This document shows positions 25,309 to 33,710 of a DNA stretch of 37,152 nt, piece after piece. Every line of letters starts with the position of its first letter. The stretch's first letter is position 1. Under the pieces are notes generated by a model. The model was not told where the DNA came from, did no database searches, and worked only from the letters and a program-made list of their open reading frames with translations. Source of the stretch: an uncultured Verrucomicrobiota bacterium (lineage in GTDB: Bacteria > Verrucomicrobiota > Verrucomicrobiia > Limisphaerales > UBA9464); contig CAITXU010000127.1 in assembly GCA_903896505.1 (NCBI GenBank), forward strand, positions 1 through 37,152. The letters are read 5' to 3'. Position numbers and translations under genes: made by a program.

Positions 25309-25939
25309 GCCCCAACGGGGCGCAATGATATAGGCTAGGGAGACGCCCTGATAAACGAAGCACAAGCATTTTCCAGCCCTGAAGGGGCAAAACCGATGCC
25401 GCAGTCCCTCGCTCAGATCTTGGTACATTTGGTTTTTTCGACCAAAAACAGGGAGCCGTTCTTGAGCGAGACCATTCGGGACGAACTCCATGCGTACATT
25501 GGTGGGATCGTTGAGAATCAGGGAGGTACCCTCCTTAAGACTGGCTCGGTTTCGGACCACATTCATTTGCTGATTGCCCATCCGCGTGTCTGTTCGCCGT
25601 CGGATTTGGTTCAGGAGATCAAAATCAGCTCTTCAAAATGGCTGAAAACCAAGTCTGCAGAGTTCGCAAGATTCCATTGGCAGAGTGGCTATGGAATGTT
25701 TTCAATTAGGCCAATCCAGCGCGGCGCTTTGGAGCAATACATAGCCACCCAAGCCGAACATCATCGAAAGGTCAGCTTTCAAGAAGAATACCGCCGTCTC
25801 CTCGATAAATACGGCGTCTCATCCGATGAACGCTATGTGTGGGACTGAACGACATTTCGCCCCTTCAGGGCTAAGAATTTTGTGGGTCCCTCGAACCAGG
25901 GCGTTGCCCTGGCCTATCTCATTTGGCCCCGGTGGGGCC
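25309..25939. mobile_element. REPtron-like element: Y1 transposase gene between two inverted triple-hairpin repeats
   Basis: The transposase gene at 25396-25848 is flanked by compound repeats in inverted orientation. Left hairpins: GCCCC-AAC-GGGGC (25309-25321), a worn AGGG/CCCT pair (25337-25349), and GCCC-TGAAG-GGGC (25376-25388). Right hairpins in mirror order: GCCC-CTTCA-GGGC (25859-25871), CCAGGGC-GTT-GCCCTGG (25896-25912), and GGCCCC-GGT-GGGGCC (25925-25939). The reverse complement of the right end aligns with the left end between hairpins too (AATGAGATAGG against AATGATATAGG). The left middle hairpin is degraded, so the element is probably not fresh. The same structure occurs at 36770-37053. 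Confidence 0.78.
25396..25848 (+). CDS. REP-associated tyrosine transposase (IS200/Y1, HUH)
   Basis: Single-strand DNA transposase/endonuclease of the Y1 HUH superfamily. The N-terminus has the family strand LVHLVFSTKNREPF. The metal-binding HUH motif is SDHIHLLI near residue 54. FHWQSGYGMFSI and the helix LEQYIATQAEHH with the candidate nucleophile Tyr follow; FQEEYRRLLDKYGV is the usual ending. Length of 150 aa is normal for RAYT/IS200-like enzymes. The start ATG sits seven bases after the innermost left hairpin, so the hairpin lies in the leader RNA and may hide the start region. All key residues are present, so the enzyme may be active. No TnpB partner is nearby. Confidence 0.92.
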   Translation: MPQSLAQILVHLVFSTKNREPFLSETIRDELHAYIGGIVENQGGTLLKTGSVSDHIHLLIAHPRVCSPSDLVQEIKISSSKWLKTKSAEFARFHWQSGYGMFSIRPIQRGALEQYIATQAEHHRKVSFQEEYRRLLDKYGVSSDERYVWD

Positions 25940-26095
25940 TAGGCGATTCGCCCTGTTGTACATTCGGGATATGCAAATCGACCAAGAATATGCGCAGAAT
26001 GGTAGGTCGCTCGGAGGATTCCGACACCAGACGCATGTCGCCCGTGGATTCCCATATCCCGGGACGAATACGGTGTCCCTTTCGGCAACACGATA
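25940..26095. other. Gap between the transposase element and recG
   Basis: About 155 bases. It holds one 42-codon plus-strand frame (25971-26099) with a weak ribosome site and no recognisable product, which overlaps the recG stop. Nothing else is supported here. Confidence 0.4.
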
Positions 26096-28192
26096 CTAGA
26101 TGTGCTGCATGGCGGATGGGGACCTTCTCAGATGATTTCGCGCCAGCTCCCGGGCGGTCTCGACGAGGTCCCGGTCCCCGGCCAGGTGCCCAAAATGGAA
26201 ATCCGGCAAGCCACTCTGGTCCCGGCCAATCAATTCCCCCGGACCACGCAGGCGCAAATCGGCCTCGGCGATCTCAAAGCCGTTGTAGGTGTCGGTCATG
26301 ACTTTCATTCGGGCCACCGCCTCCTCCGTTTTCATTCGAGCCAGTAGAATGCAATGGGAGTCATGGCCACCCCGTCCGATTCGCCCCCGGAGTTGGTGGA
26401 GCTGGGCCAAGCCAAATTGCTCGGCATTTTCAATCACCATGACCGTCGCGTTGGCCACATCGACACCGACTTCAATCACGCTGGTTGTGACCAGGGTCTT
26501 TAGGGTGCCGACCCGGAAGGCTGCCATGACACGCTCTTTTTCCTCGGCTGGCAGTTGCCCGTGAAGCAGCCCCACGGGATGCGGTGCCAGGGCTGCTTGG
26601 ACCTTGGCGAATTCCTTGGTCACGGCCTTGATTTCTTCCTGCTCTGCCTCCGTCACCCGGGAGTAAACCACGTAAGCCTGGCGACCCTGGTCCAGTTCCT
26701 TTTGGACAAAGCCCCAGACCTTGGGCAGGGCTTCGGGTGCCCGGACATAGGTGCGGATTTGGCCGCGTCCGGCAGGTAATTCGTCAAGGACACTCACGTC
26801 CAGGTCCCCGTAGAGGGTCAGCCCCAATGTCCGTGGAATGGGGGTGGCGGTCATGACCAGCAGGTGAGGGGCTTCCCTGGCATTTCGGCCCTTGCGCAAC
26901 AAGGTTTCCCGTTGGGCGACGCCAAACTTGTGTTGCTCATCAATGATGACCAACCCGATTCGTTCCAGTTGAAACGATTCCTGGACCAGTGCATGGGTTC
27001 CGACCACGACCCGTTCTGACCGGCGGGCGAGGGGAGATGCCGATGACAGGAGGGGCAGTTCCTGATCAGTTTTCCGATTGCCCGTTCGAAGGTCGACCGT
27101 GATGCCGAGGGGCTCAAACCAACGGCGAAAATTGGACCAGAGTTGTTCCGCCAGGATTTCGGTGGGAGCCATCACCGCCACATTGAACCCACTTTCGATG
27201 GCCATCAGGGAGGCACAGGCGGCAACCAACGATTTGCCGGAGCCGACGTCGCCCTGAAGTAATCGACGCATCGGAACGGTGGCGGACAGTTCACCTCGAA
27301 GTTCCCGCAGGACACGGGTTTGTGCCCCCGTGAGCTTGAATGGCAGGCTGGCAAGAAATGGCTTCATCAGGCGGTTGTCTCCACCGCAGGGCCGCGCCTG
27401 CCATTTCCGCTCCAGATTCAACCGGCGCTGCTGAATCACCAGTTGCAGTTCGACAAATTCGTCCAGAGCGAGCCGTCGCCGGGCCTGTTCGGCAGCCGCC
27501 ATGGCAGGTGGGAAGTGAAGGTCCCGAATCGCCTGGCATCGGGGGAGCCACGGAATCCGGGTGGGGTTTAATGGATCCGGGGCGATGGGAACCAGAGTGG
27601 GAGTCAGCTCACCGATCGCCGCGCCAAACTCTTCAATGGCCCGCCAGACCAACAAACGAAGTGCCCGTTGGGTGAGCCCTTCGGTCGATGGGTAGACAGG
27701 GACGATCCGATTTAAATGGACCTGTTCATCTCCGTCGTCGGTGATTTTTTCCGTCTCGGGATGGTCCATCGCCCGCGGCTTGAGGCTGGTCGGTTTGCCG
27801 TGGACGAACAGTTGGTCTCCGACCGCAAAAAACCGCTCCATGTAGGGTTGATTCCACCACCGGCAATGGAGTCGGGCCGTACCGTCATCCAGGACGACTT
27901 CAAAAACGCTCTTGAATCCACCTCGAAACTTCTTCACACCCGCAGCGACCACGGAACCTTTGACCGTGATGGCTTGTCCCTGAACCAACTCCCGAATGGT
28001 GCCAATTTGCCGGCGGTCTTCATATCGGCGAGGTCCGTGAAGAAGAAGGTCTCCAATGGTCCTGATTTGGAGCCGTTCGAGTTGTTGTTGGCGTTCCCGA
28101 CCTACACCGCGAACCAGCGAAACCGGTGCCGAAATCGGGTCGCCCGGGGGGCGAACCGCAACGGCGGGGTGGGACTGGGAATCTTCCGGCAC
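26096..28192 (-). CDS. recG: ATP-dependent DNA helicase RecG
   Basis: Branch-migration helicase that remodels stalled replication forks and Holliday junctions. An N-terminal wedge/OB domain is present (LVRGVGRERQQQLERLQI, then GTIRELVQGQAITVKGSV). Superfamily 2 motifs follow: GDVGSGKS (I), VMAPTEILAEQL (Ia), IIDEQHKFG (II, DEQH), MTATPIPRT (III), TTSVIEVGVDV (V) and QLRGRIGRG (VI). The C-terminus has the LRLRGPGELIGRDQSGLP segment typical of RecG. Length of 698 aa is complete. The start is a GTG at 28192. It lies 38 bases after the transglycosylase gene on the same strand. Confidence 0.96.
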   Translation of the reverse strand: MPEDSQSHPAVAVRPPGDPISAPVSLVRGVGRERQQQLERLQIRTIGDLLLHGPRRYEDRRQIGTIRELVQGQAITVKGSVVAAGVKKFRGGFKSVFEVVLDDGTARLHCRWWNQPYMERFFAVGDQLFVHGKPTSLKPRAMDHPETEKITDDGDEQVHLNRIVPVYPSTEGLTQRALRLLVWRAIEEFGAAIGELTPTLVPIAPDPLNPTRIPWLPRCQAIRDLHFPPAMAAAEQARRRLALDEFVELQLVIQQRRLNLERKWQARPCGGDNRLMKPFLASLPFKLTGAQTRVLRELRGELSATVPMRRLLQGDVGSGKSLVAACASLMAIESGFNVAVMAPTEILAEQLWSNFRRWFEPLGITVDLRTGNRKTDQELPLLSSASPLARRSERVVVGTHALVQESFQLERIGLVIIDEQHKFGVAQRETLLRKGRNAREAPHLLVMTATPIPRTLGLTLYGDLDVSVLDELPAGRGQIRTYVRAPEALPKVWGFVQKELDQGRQAYVVYSRVTEAEQEEIKAVTKEFAKVQAALAPHPVGLLHGQLPAEEKERVMAAFRVGTLKTLVTTSVIEVGVDVANATVMVIENAEQFGLAQLHQLRGRIGRGGHDSHCILLARMKTEEAVARMKVMTDTYNGFEIAEADLRLRGPGELIGRDQSGLPDFHFGHLAGDRDLVETARELARNHLRRSPSAMQHI

Positions 28193-28230
28193 GTCGGAAG
28201 CCTGCCGTGCTCCCGGCCGGTGTCCAGCGT

Positions 28231-29166
28231 TCAGGGAGGAGTCTTCAATTCGGCGAGACTCATGCCCGTGCGTCCTTTAACGGTGGCCTCGACTTTGGGA
28301 ACGTATAATTGGGTCTCAGCAGGCAGGTGGCGGGCGATTTGGTCGTAACCTCGGCTCTTGTCATTACCCAGCAGTTCCCGGACGCGTCCTTGCCCGGCAT
28401 TGTAGGCGGCGAGCGTCAGGCGCCAGTCCGGGAATTGCCGGTGCAATGAATGGAGCAATGTGGCCGCTGCACGGGCGTTCTTCGCGGGGTCCAGTCGTTC
28501 GTCGCTGGGAGCCAACTGAAGTCCCTCGCTCTTCGCTGTGACTGGCATGAGTTGATAGAGACCCACCGCTCCGGCTGGACTTCGTGCCTGGGGATTGAAC
28601 GATGATTCCACTTCGGCCAACCAGACCAACTCACCGGGGACGTGGGCGGCCGTGAAGATGGGACGAAGTTCCTCGGCCATCGCCGGAGTTCCGGGTGACG
28701 CGGGCCGCGTCTTCAGTTGTCGCGTCCACGCCATCCGTTGTGCCTGAGGCGTGGGATTGGGAGGACGTGTGGGTGGTCGCCCGGGTGCTGAAGGCTGGGG
28801 AGCCGGGGCGGAAAGCCGCAATTCGTCGGCCACATCAAAATAATCCAGGCGCGTTTTCAACCATGCTGCGTAGGGCCGAAGGGCAGGGGTGGCCTCAAGG
28901 ACGGGAAGAACCGTGTGGGCGGTGGTTTTTGCCTGGGCCAGGTCGATGACATATTCGCCGCCCATTTCGGCTTGGAACTGCTTCAGATATCCTTCCAGCT
29001 TGGGGCGGTCCAACTCGGGCAACTGGGCGGCAACGCGGTCATCCAGATTTTCCTTCAGCCAATCGGCTCCTTGCTGTAGCGCATCGCCGAGGTCGATGGC
29101 CTCCGGAGGTCCGGCATTCAGTTCCAGAAGAGTAAGACTCAAAACCAGCAGGAGGCGTCGTGCCAT
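28231..29166 (-). CDS. Lytic murein transglycosylase (SLT domain)
   Basis: Periplasmic enzyme that cleaves peptidoglycan between MurNAc and GlcNAc to form 1,6-anhydro ends. A signal peptide is present (MARRLLLVLSLTLLELNAG). A helical N-terminal part and a Pro-rich linker (about residues 120-145) follow. The SLT core has the catalytic Glu in AEVESSFNPQARSPAGAVG. GLYQLMPVTA and LTLAAYNAGQGRVRELLG are the other SLT motifs. I preferred the ATG at 29166 over the TTG at 29199 because it begins the signal peptide directly. It stands upstream of recG on the same strand and is divergent from the outer-membrane protein gene. Confidence 0.9.
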   Translation of the reverse strand: MARRLLLVLSLTLLELNAGPPEAIDLGDALQQGADWLKENLDDRVAAQLPELDRPKLEGYLKQFQAEMGGEYVIDLAQAKTTAHTVLPVLEATPALRPYAAWLKTRLDYFDVADELRLSAPAPQPSAPGRPPTRPPNPTPQAQRMAWTRQLKTRPASPGTPAMAEELRPIFTAAHVPGELVWLAEVESSFNPQARSPAGAVGLYQLMPVTAKSEGLQLAPSDERLDPAKNARAAATLLHSLHRQFPDWRLTLAAYNAGQGRVRELLGNDKSRGYDQIARHLPAETQLYVPKVEATVKGRTGMSLAELKTPP

Positions 29167-29325
29167 GGACTTCAAAGAAGTGAAAATTGGGCGCTGCAAA
29201 AGCGAAATGGATCGCTGAAACCGACCAGCCAGTCCCAGAAACTCAACAGTTTGCCCCCGGAAGCAACCGGTTCACCCCAGTCAAACGTTGTGACGAAGGA
29301 AGTTAAGGCAATATTCAGGCATCGC

Positions 29326-30579
29326 ATGAAATGTACTGCTTTCAACTCAGTGTCATTGGGACTGTCACCCCGTTCTTCTTCGGCATTGTCCTATGCGGCG
29401 GCGATTCGTCTTACGGCCTTCGGACTGTTGACTGCCAGTTGGCTGGCTGCACCGGAGATATCCCTGGCTCAGGGCTGTGTGGCCGTTCGCGGATGCGCCA
29501 ATCCATTGAGCCTTTCGGAAGGTGTCCGCCCGGAAGATGCAGCGCTTAGCGGGGGCGATTGGCTGGCCAGTATCTCGTATCGGTGGCTGAGGTCGCATCG
29601 TCACTTTGTTGGTGATGAGGAACAGACTTACCGACAGGCGGACGGTACACAGATCATCAACAATTCGCATTTCATCGATTTGGGCATTCAGTACGCTGTC
29701 ACTCCCCGCTACAATGTTTCCTTCACCCTTCCAATCGCCACGTCCGAGCGATCCCAGCGGGTTTTGGGTAAGCCTGAAGTTCCAACCCCTGCCTTTAATT
29801 CCACCTTTTTCTATTCTCCGCAGAACGTTCGCTACAACACCCAGTCCAGCGGAATCGGAGACATCCGATTGGGAGGCTATGCCTGGTTGTGGAACCCGAC
29901 GGTTCCCCGTAAAGGAAACATCCAATTGGGAATCAGTTTAAAGGCACCCACGGGCGATGACGGACTGACCGGGACCTTCTATTCGACCAATGGCCCCTCG
30001 GTCAAAACCCTCGACCAATCCATTCAGCCAGGCGATGGCGGATGGGGATTTGCCCTGGAGGCCAACGCCTATCAGGAGATTTTTCCACGCACCGTGGCCT
30101 TCGCCCAAGCTTCCTATCTGTTCAATCCACAGAATCAGAATGGCGTCCTGACCTGGCGTGACAATAGCACCACCAAGCCGGGTGTGGTTACCGCCACGCC
30201 CAGACAGGCGTCTTACTATGAACACTTCATGTCCATTCCCGACCAGTATTTTGGGCGGGCGGGGCTTGCCTACACCATTGTTCCGAAGTGGGGCCTGGCG
30301 TTAACGGCCGCCGGTCGAATTGAGGGTGTTCCTGTGGAGGACGTTTTAGGCGGCAGTGACGGTTTTCGGCGTCCGGGCTTTGCCGTCAGCTTTGAGCCGG
30401 GACTGGTCTGGATGAAGGGGCGTTACAACTTGAACGTCAGCGTGCCCTTTGCGCTCTATCGGAATCGCGAGCGCAGCCTCGCAGACCAAAAGGCTTCTGC
30501 AGCCTCCGGCAACGACGTGCACGGCGACGCCGCGTTTGCCGACTATGTCCTGACCTTGAGTTTTGCCGTGCGGTTTTAA
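29326..30579 (+). CDS. Outer-membrane beta-barrel protein, unknown function
   Basis: Exported protein of about 417 residues. A long signal sequence ends near SWLAAPEISLAQGC. Amphipathic strands follow (WLASISYRWLRSHRHF, FIDLGIQYAVTPRYNVSFTLP, YFGRAGLAYTIVPKWGLALTAAG), and the C-terminus ends in Phe (LTLSFAVRF), as expected for BAM substrates. It contains two early cysteines in GCVAVRGC. The strands resemble transporter-type barrels whose role is not established. I chose the ATG at 29326 because it precedes the signal sequence with a reasonable n-region; the frame opens earlier, at 29251. Confidence 0.72.
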   Translation: MKCTAFNSVSLGLSPRSSSALSYAAAIRLTAFGLLTASWLAAPEISLAQGCVAVRGCANPLSLSEGVRPEDAALSGGDWLASISYRWLRSHRHFVGDEEQTYRQADGTQIINNSHFIDLGIQYAVTPRYNVSFTLPIATSERSQRVLGKPEVPTPAFNSTFFYSPQNVRYNTQSSGIGDIRLGGYAWLWNPTVPRKGNIQLGISLKAPTGDDGLTGTFYSTNGPSVKTLDQSIQPGDGGWGFALEANAYQEIFPRTVAFAQASYLFNPQNQNGVLTWRDNSTTKPGVVTATPRQASYYEHFMSIPDQYFGRAGLAYTIVPKWGLALTAAGRIEGVPVEDVLGGSDGFRRPGFAVSFEPGLVWMKGRYNLNVSVPFALYRNRERSLADQKASAASGNDVHGDAAFADYVLTLSFAVRF

Positions 30580-30609
30580 CCTGTTGGTCCGCGGATCGTG
30601 TCCAAAATG

Positions 30610-32295
30610 TTAGAGTTGGGCCGATCGATTGTCCTTCGGCCATTCCAACTCCACCCCGGCTTTCCGGAGCCGATTTTGGAATTCCGCCAACCGTTTTGGA
30701 TTGTTGCGCACAAACCGGGGTGGCTCGTTGATCTCGACACAAAAGGCCGCCAAATGCCCCGCCGCCTCGCCCACATTCCATTCCACGGGGTGAAGGCGGC
30801 AACAGCCATTGCTGATGTGCGTGGTCCCGAAATTCTTTGCGGCGGGCAGCAGATTCTGGAGTCGCACCGGGATCAGCGCACCCAATGGGATTTGAAACGG
30901 AAATGAACTTATATCGAGGTAGTTGTCACCGGAAGGGGTCGGATGGAGGTCGATGCGATAGGCCCCGGTCCCGACCGAATCTGGAAATGGCTCGGCACCT
31001 GGGCTGGCGTTCCCAACCTTTCTCCCGGCAATCCGCTGGTCGACCCCCAGGTGCTTTTCCGTCAGCGTCAATTCGGAACGAATCCGTCGGGACTCCCGGA
31101 TGTAGGGGGCCAAGGCCAGTCCATCGTCCGAGCCCAGCACGCCAGGACAGGCTCGAAGTCCAGGCCATCCAGTTCCCCCGTCCGCTCGGGGCGCGTCGTT
31201 CTGAAGCCAGTGCAGGAAACAAAGGCTGAGCTGACGAGCTCCCTTTCGGTGACGTTCGGCCTCCATGGGAGAGACTCCCACCAAGGGCCCGCCCAGATAA
31301 TCATTCTGCGGCCAGTTGATGACACTGATATCACGATTGCCCGGATTCGCTTCGAACTGGGGCGCCTCGCGAATCCGTCGATAAGTCCACAGGTTGGGTT
31401 CGATGGTCGTTCCCCCTGGATTGAATCCCAGTCGTCGTCGGACAAGCGTGGCCGGATTTGGTCCATCCCAACTAAAGAGGGGTCCCGTCCAAGCGGGCTG
31501 CGTCCTCGGTACATAGTCGCGCCAGAAGGCATACTCCGGTGGTGGTGCGGTCCGATGGTCTTCTCCCGGCAAATACTCCAACGCCATGGCCCAGGTAAAT
31601 GCCTGTTGGCTGGCGGGTTGGGCGCGACTGGGAGCATGAAGCTCATCGGTTTCGGAGGCGGCCTCGGCCCCGATCACCCACTCAGCTCCTGTTATTGGCA
31701 GGAGTTCGCCGAGATCCGTCGCGTCCAAAAAATATCGGGCGTTCACCTCGGTTTCTTCCCCGGTTCTGGTGTTTTGCAGCAAGACCGACTGGATGCGATC
31801 CCGTGCGACTCTCGCCTGAATGGCTTTTTGGTGGCGGAGAATGCGCAGGTTTCCCCGACGAATCCAGGGGGCCAACAGCGTCTCCAAGACGGTTGCGGCC
31901 ATGCGGGGTTCGCATCCCAGTCGGCTGACCCAGCAATTCCCTGGATTTAGTTCCTGAGTGTTTTGGAACGACGGAGCGAGTCTTTCATTTCGGCGATAGT
32001 GGTCGCGAATGGCGTTTCGCAGGTTCCGATAAGTGCGGGTGCATCCGTGGCTTTCAATCCAGGGATGTTCGTCCGGTGGTGCCGCCTGGCTGGTCAATTG
32101 ACCTCCGAGCCATTCTCCCTCAATGGCAAGAAGCACCCGCCGACCGGCCTGAACGCCCGCCAGGGCAGCCGCGCACCCGCCCAGTCCGCCACCTACAACA
32201 AGAATTTCAGGAACCGTCCAAGGGGTGGACTTCAACTGAACCGGGGCAGCTGCGGAGGCCGATAGCGTTAACGCTAGAAAAGTTCTGCGGTTCAC
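30610..32295 (-). CDS. Tat-exported FAD-dependent oxidoreductase
   Basis: A 561-residue flavoprotein. The N-terminus has a twin-arginine-type signal ([16 protein letters not shown]), so folded export with bound FAD is likely. The FAD-binding Rossmann motif is [17 protein letters not shown] near residue 30, followed by [11 protein letters not shown]. Such proteins belong to the FAD_oxidored group, abundant in Verrucomicrobia and Planctomycetes and often next to sugar-degradation genes. The C-terminal FAD contact is near [23 protein letters not shown]. The substrate is unknown. The start is a GTG at 32295. It is divergent from pyrH and converges with the beta-barrel gene. Confidence 0.84.
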   Translation of the reverse strand: MNRRTFLALTLSASAAAPVQLKSTPWTVPEILVVGGGLGGCAAALAGVQAGRRVLLAIEGEWLGGQLTSQAAPPDEHPWIESHGCTRTYRNLRNAIRDHYRRNERLAPSFQNTQELNPGNCWVSRLGCEPRMAATVLETLLAPWIRRGNLRILRHQKAIQARVARDRIQSVLLQNTRTGEETEVNARYFLDATDLGELLPITGAEWVIGAEAASETDELHAPSRAQPASQQAFTWAMALEYLPGEDHRTAPPPEYAFWRDYVPRTQPAWTGPLFSWDGPNPATLVRRRLGFNPGGTTIEPNLWTYRRIREAPQFEANPGNRDISVINWPQNDYLGGPLVGVSPMEAERHRKGARQLSLCFLHWLQNDAPRADGGTGWPGLRACPGVLGSDDGLALAPYIRESRRIRSELTLTEKHLGVDQRIAGRKVGNASPGAEPFPDSVGTGAYRIDLHPTPSGDNYLDISSFPFQIPLGALIPVRLQNLLPAAKNFGTTHISNGCCRLHPVEWNVGEAAGHLAAFCVEINEPPRFVRNNPKRLAEFQNRLRKAGVELEWPKDNRSAQL

Positions 32296-32373
32296 GGCAT
32301 GAGTTTCCTTCGGATCATCGGCGGGGACAAGGGTTTGACGTGCGGGGAGGCTCCCTGTTTAATTCAGTCCCCG

Positions 32374-33111
32374 ATGACGACTCCTACCTCCGATGCTACT
32401 CCCACCCGTTTCCGACGGATTCTGCTCAAGCTCAGTGGCGAAGCATTGGGAGGCCAGGAGGGAGGGGGCATCGACCCGGAGTCGGTGCATGACATGGCCC
32501 GGCAGGTCAAGGAGGTGCACGATTTAAAGGTCGAGGTGGTGATTGTGGTGGGTGGAGGAAACATTTTTCGTGGTTTGCAGGGAAGTTCCAAAGGGATTGA
32601 ACGGGCCACGGCGGACTACATGGGAATGCTGGCGACCGTAATTAATGCCTTGGCTTTGCAGGACGCCTTGGAAAAGACCGGGGTGAGCACCCGGGTCATG
32701 AGTGCAATCACCATGACCCAAATCGCCGAACCGTTCATTCGTCGTCGGGCCGTCCGCCATTTGGAAAAAGGGCGGGTGGTTATTTTTGCGGCAGGCACCG
32801 GCAACCCCTATTTCTCAACCGACACCGCGGCCGCTTTGCGAGCCAACGAGATCAATGCGGATGCCGTTCTGAAAGCCACAAAGGTCGATGGCATTTATGA
32901 CAAAGACCCGCACAAGTTTTCCGATGCCAAGCGGTATGAGCAACTGACCTACGATGACGCTTTAAACCAAAATTTGAAGGTCATGGATGCGGCTGCCTTC
33001 GCTTTGTGCCGCGAAAACAAGATGCCCATTATCGTGTTCGATTTCTTCAAACCGCACAATCTGATGCGGGTGGTCCGCGGTGAATCCATCGGAACGATCG
33101 TTACCTCCTAG
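32374..33111 (+). CDS. pyrH: Uridylate kinase
   Basis: Phosphorylates UMP to UDP with ATP in pyrimidine synthesis. Amino-acid-kinase fold motifs are clear: [13 protein letters not shown] at the N-terminus, [10 protein letters not shown] near residue 60, [20 protein letters not shown] near 90, [20 protein letters not shown] near 145 and [14 protein letters not shown] near 175. Length with the ATG at 32374 is 245 aa, normal for hexameric bacterial PyrH. The longer frame upstream (32299) is unlikely because it adds unrelated sequence. In many bacteria the order is rpsB-tsf-pyrH-frr; here pyrH-frr is kept but rpsB and tsf are not adjacent. Confidence 0.96.
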   Translation: MTTPTSDATPTRFRRILLKLSGEALGGQEGGGIDPESVHDMARQVKEVHDLKVEVVIVVGGGNIFRGLQGSSKGIERATADYMGMLATVINALALQDALEKTGVSTRVMSAITMTQIAEPFIRRRAVRHLEKGRVVIFAAGTGNPYFSTDTAAALRANEINADAVLKATKVDGIYDKDPHKFSDAKRYEQLTYDDALNQNLKVMDAAAFALCRENKMPIIVFDFFKPHNLMRVVRGESIGTIVTS

Positions 33112-33140
33112 TCCGACCTCATAGTCCAATTTGAGTTTTT

Positions 33141-33701
33141 ATGTCCATCGATGAAATTCTCCTCGATACCGAGGAAAAGATGATTAAGACCGAGGAGCAC
33201 GTGCTTCATCAGTTCGCCGGTGTGCGCACAGGAAAAGCCTCCCCGGGGTTGGTTGAAAATGTGATGATTGACGCCTACGGATCACCCATGCGCCTGAAGG
33301 AGTTGGCCACCATTTCAGCTCCCGAAGCCCGCATGCTCATGATCCAGCCGTTCGATGCCACCAACATGAAGGCCATTGAAAAGGGCATTCAGGCAGCGAA
33401 TCTCGGCCTGAGCCCCGTGACCCAGGGACGCTATATTCGCATTGTTCTCCCCGAACTCAGCACCGAGCGTCGGCAGGAGTACATTAAGATTTGCAAGAAG
33501 ATGGCCGAAGACGGTCGGGTGGCAGTCCGCAACGAGCGCCGTCATTCCATTGAGGCGGTTCGAAAGCTGAAGGGAACGGCAGGAGTTTCCGAAGATGGCA
33601 TCAAAGGAGCGGAGACGGACATCCAGAAACTGACCGACGACTTCATCGTCAAAATCGACCAGCACCTGGCCCACAAGGAAAAAGAAATCCTGACGGTTTA
33701 G
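33141..33701 (+). CDS. frr: Ribosome recycling factor
   Basis: With EF-G, splits the post-termination ribosome. The 186-residue protein shows the family segments FAGVRTGKASPGLVENV, YGSPMRLKELATISAPEARM, ALDATNMK-like FDATNMKAIEKGIQAANLG and RYIRIVLPELSTERRQEY. The three-helix-bundle C-terminus (KLTDDFIVKIDQHLAHKEKEI) is complete. It follows pyrH by 29 bases and precedes murJ by 9 bases, so all three are probably one transcript. Confidence 0.97.
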   Translation: MSIDEILLDTEEKMIKTEEHVLHQFAGVRTGKASPGLVENVMIDAYGSPMRLKELATISAPEARMLMIQPFDATNMKAIEKGIQAANLGLSPVTQGRYIRIVLPELSTERRQEYIKICKKMAEDGRVAVRNERRHSIEAVRKLKGTAGVSEDGIKGAETDIQKLTDDFIVKIDQHLAHKEKEILTV

Positions 33702-33710
33702 CCCGGCTGA

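Noticed and set aside
25971..26099. 42-codon plus-strand frame after the transposase element
   Set aside because: Short, weak ribosome site, overlaps the recG stop, and no similarity recognised.
30943..31950. 335-codon plus-strand open frame
   Set aside because: Antisense to the FAD oxidoreductase; no start context or motif.
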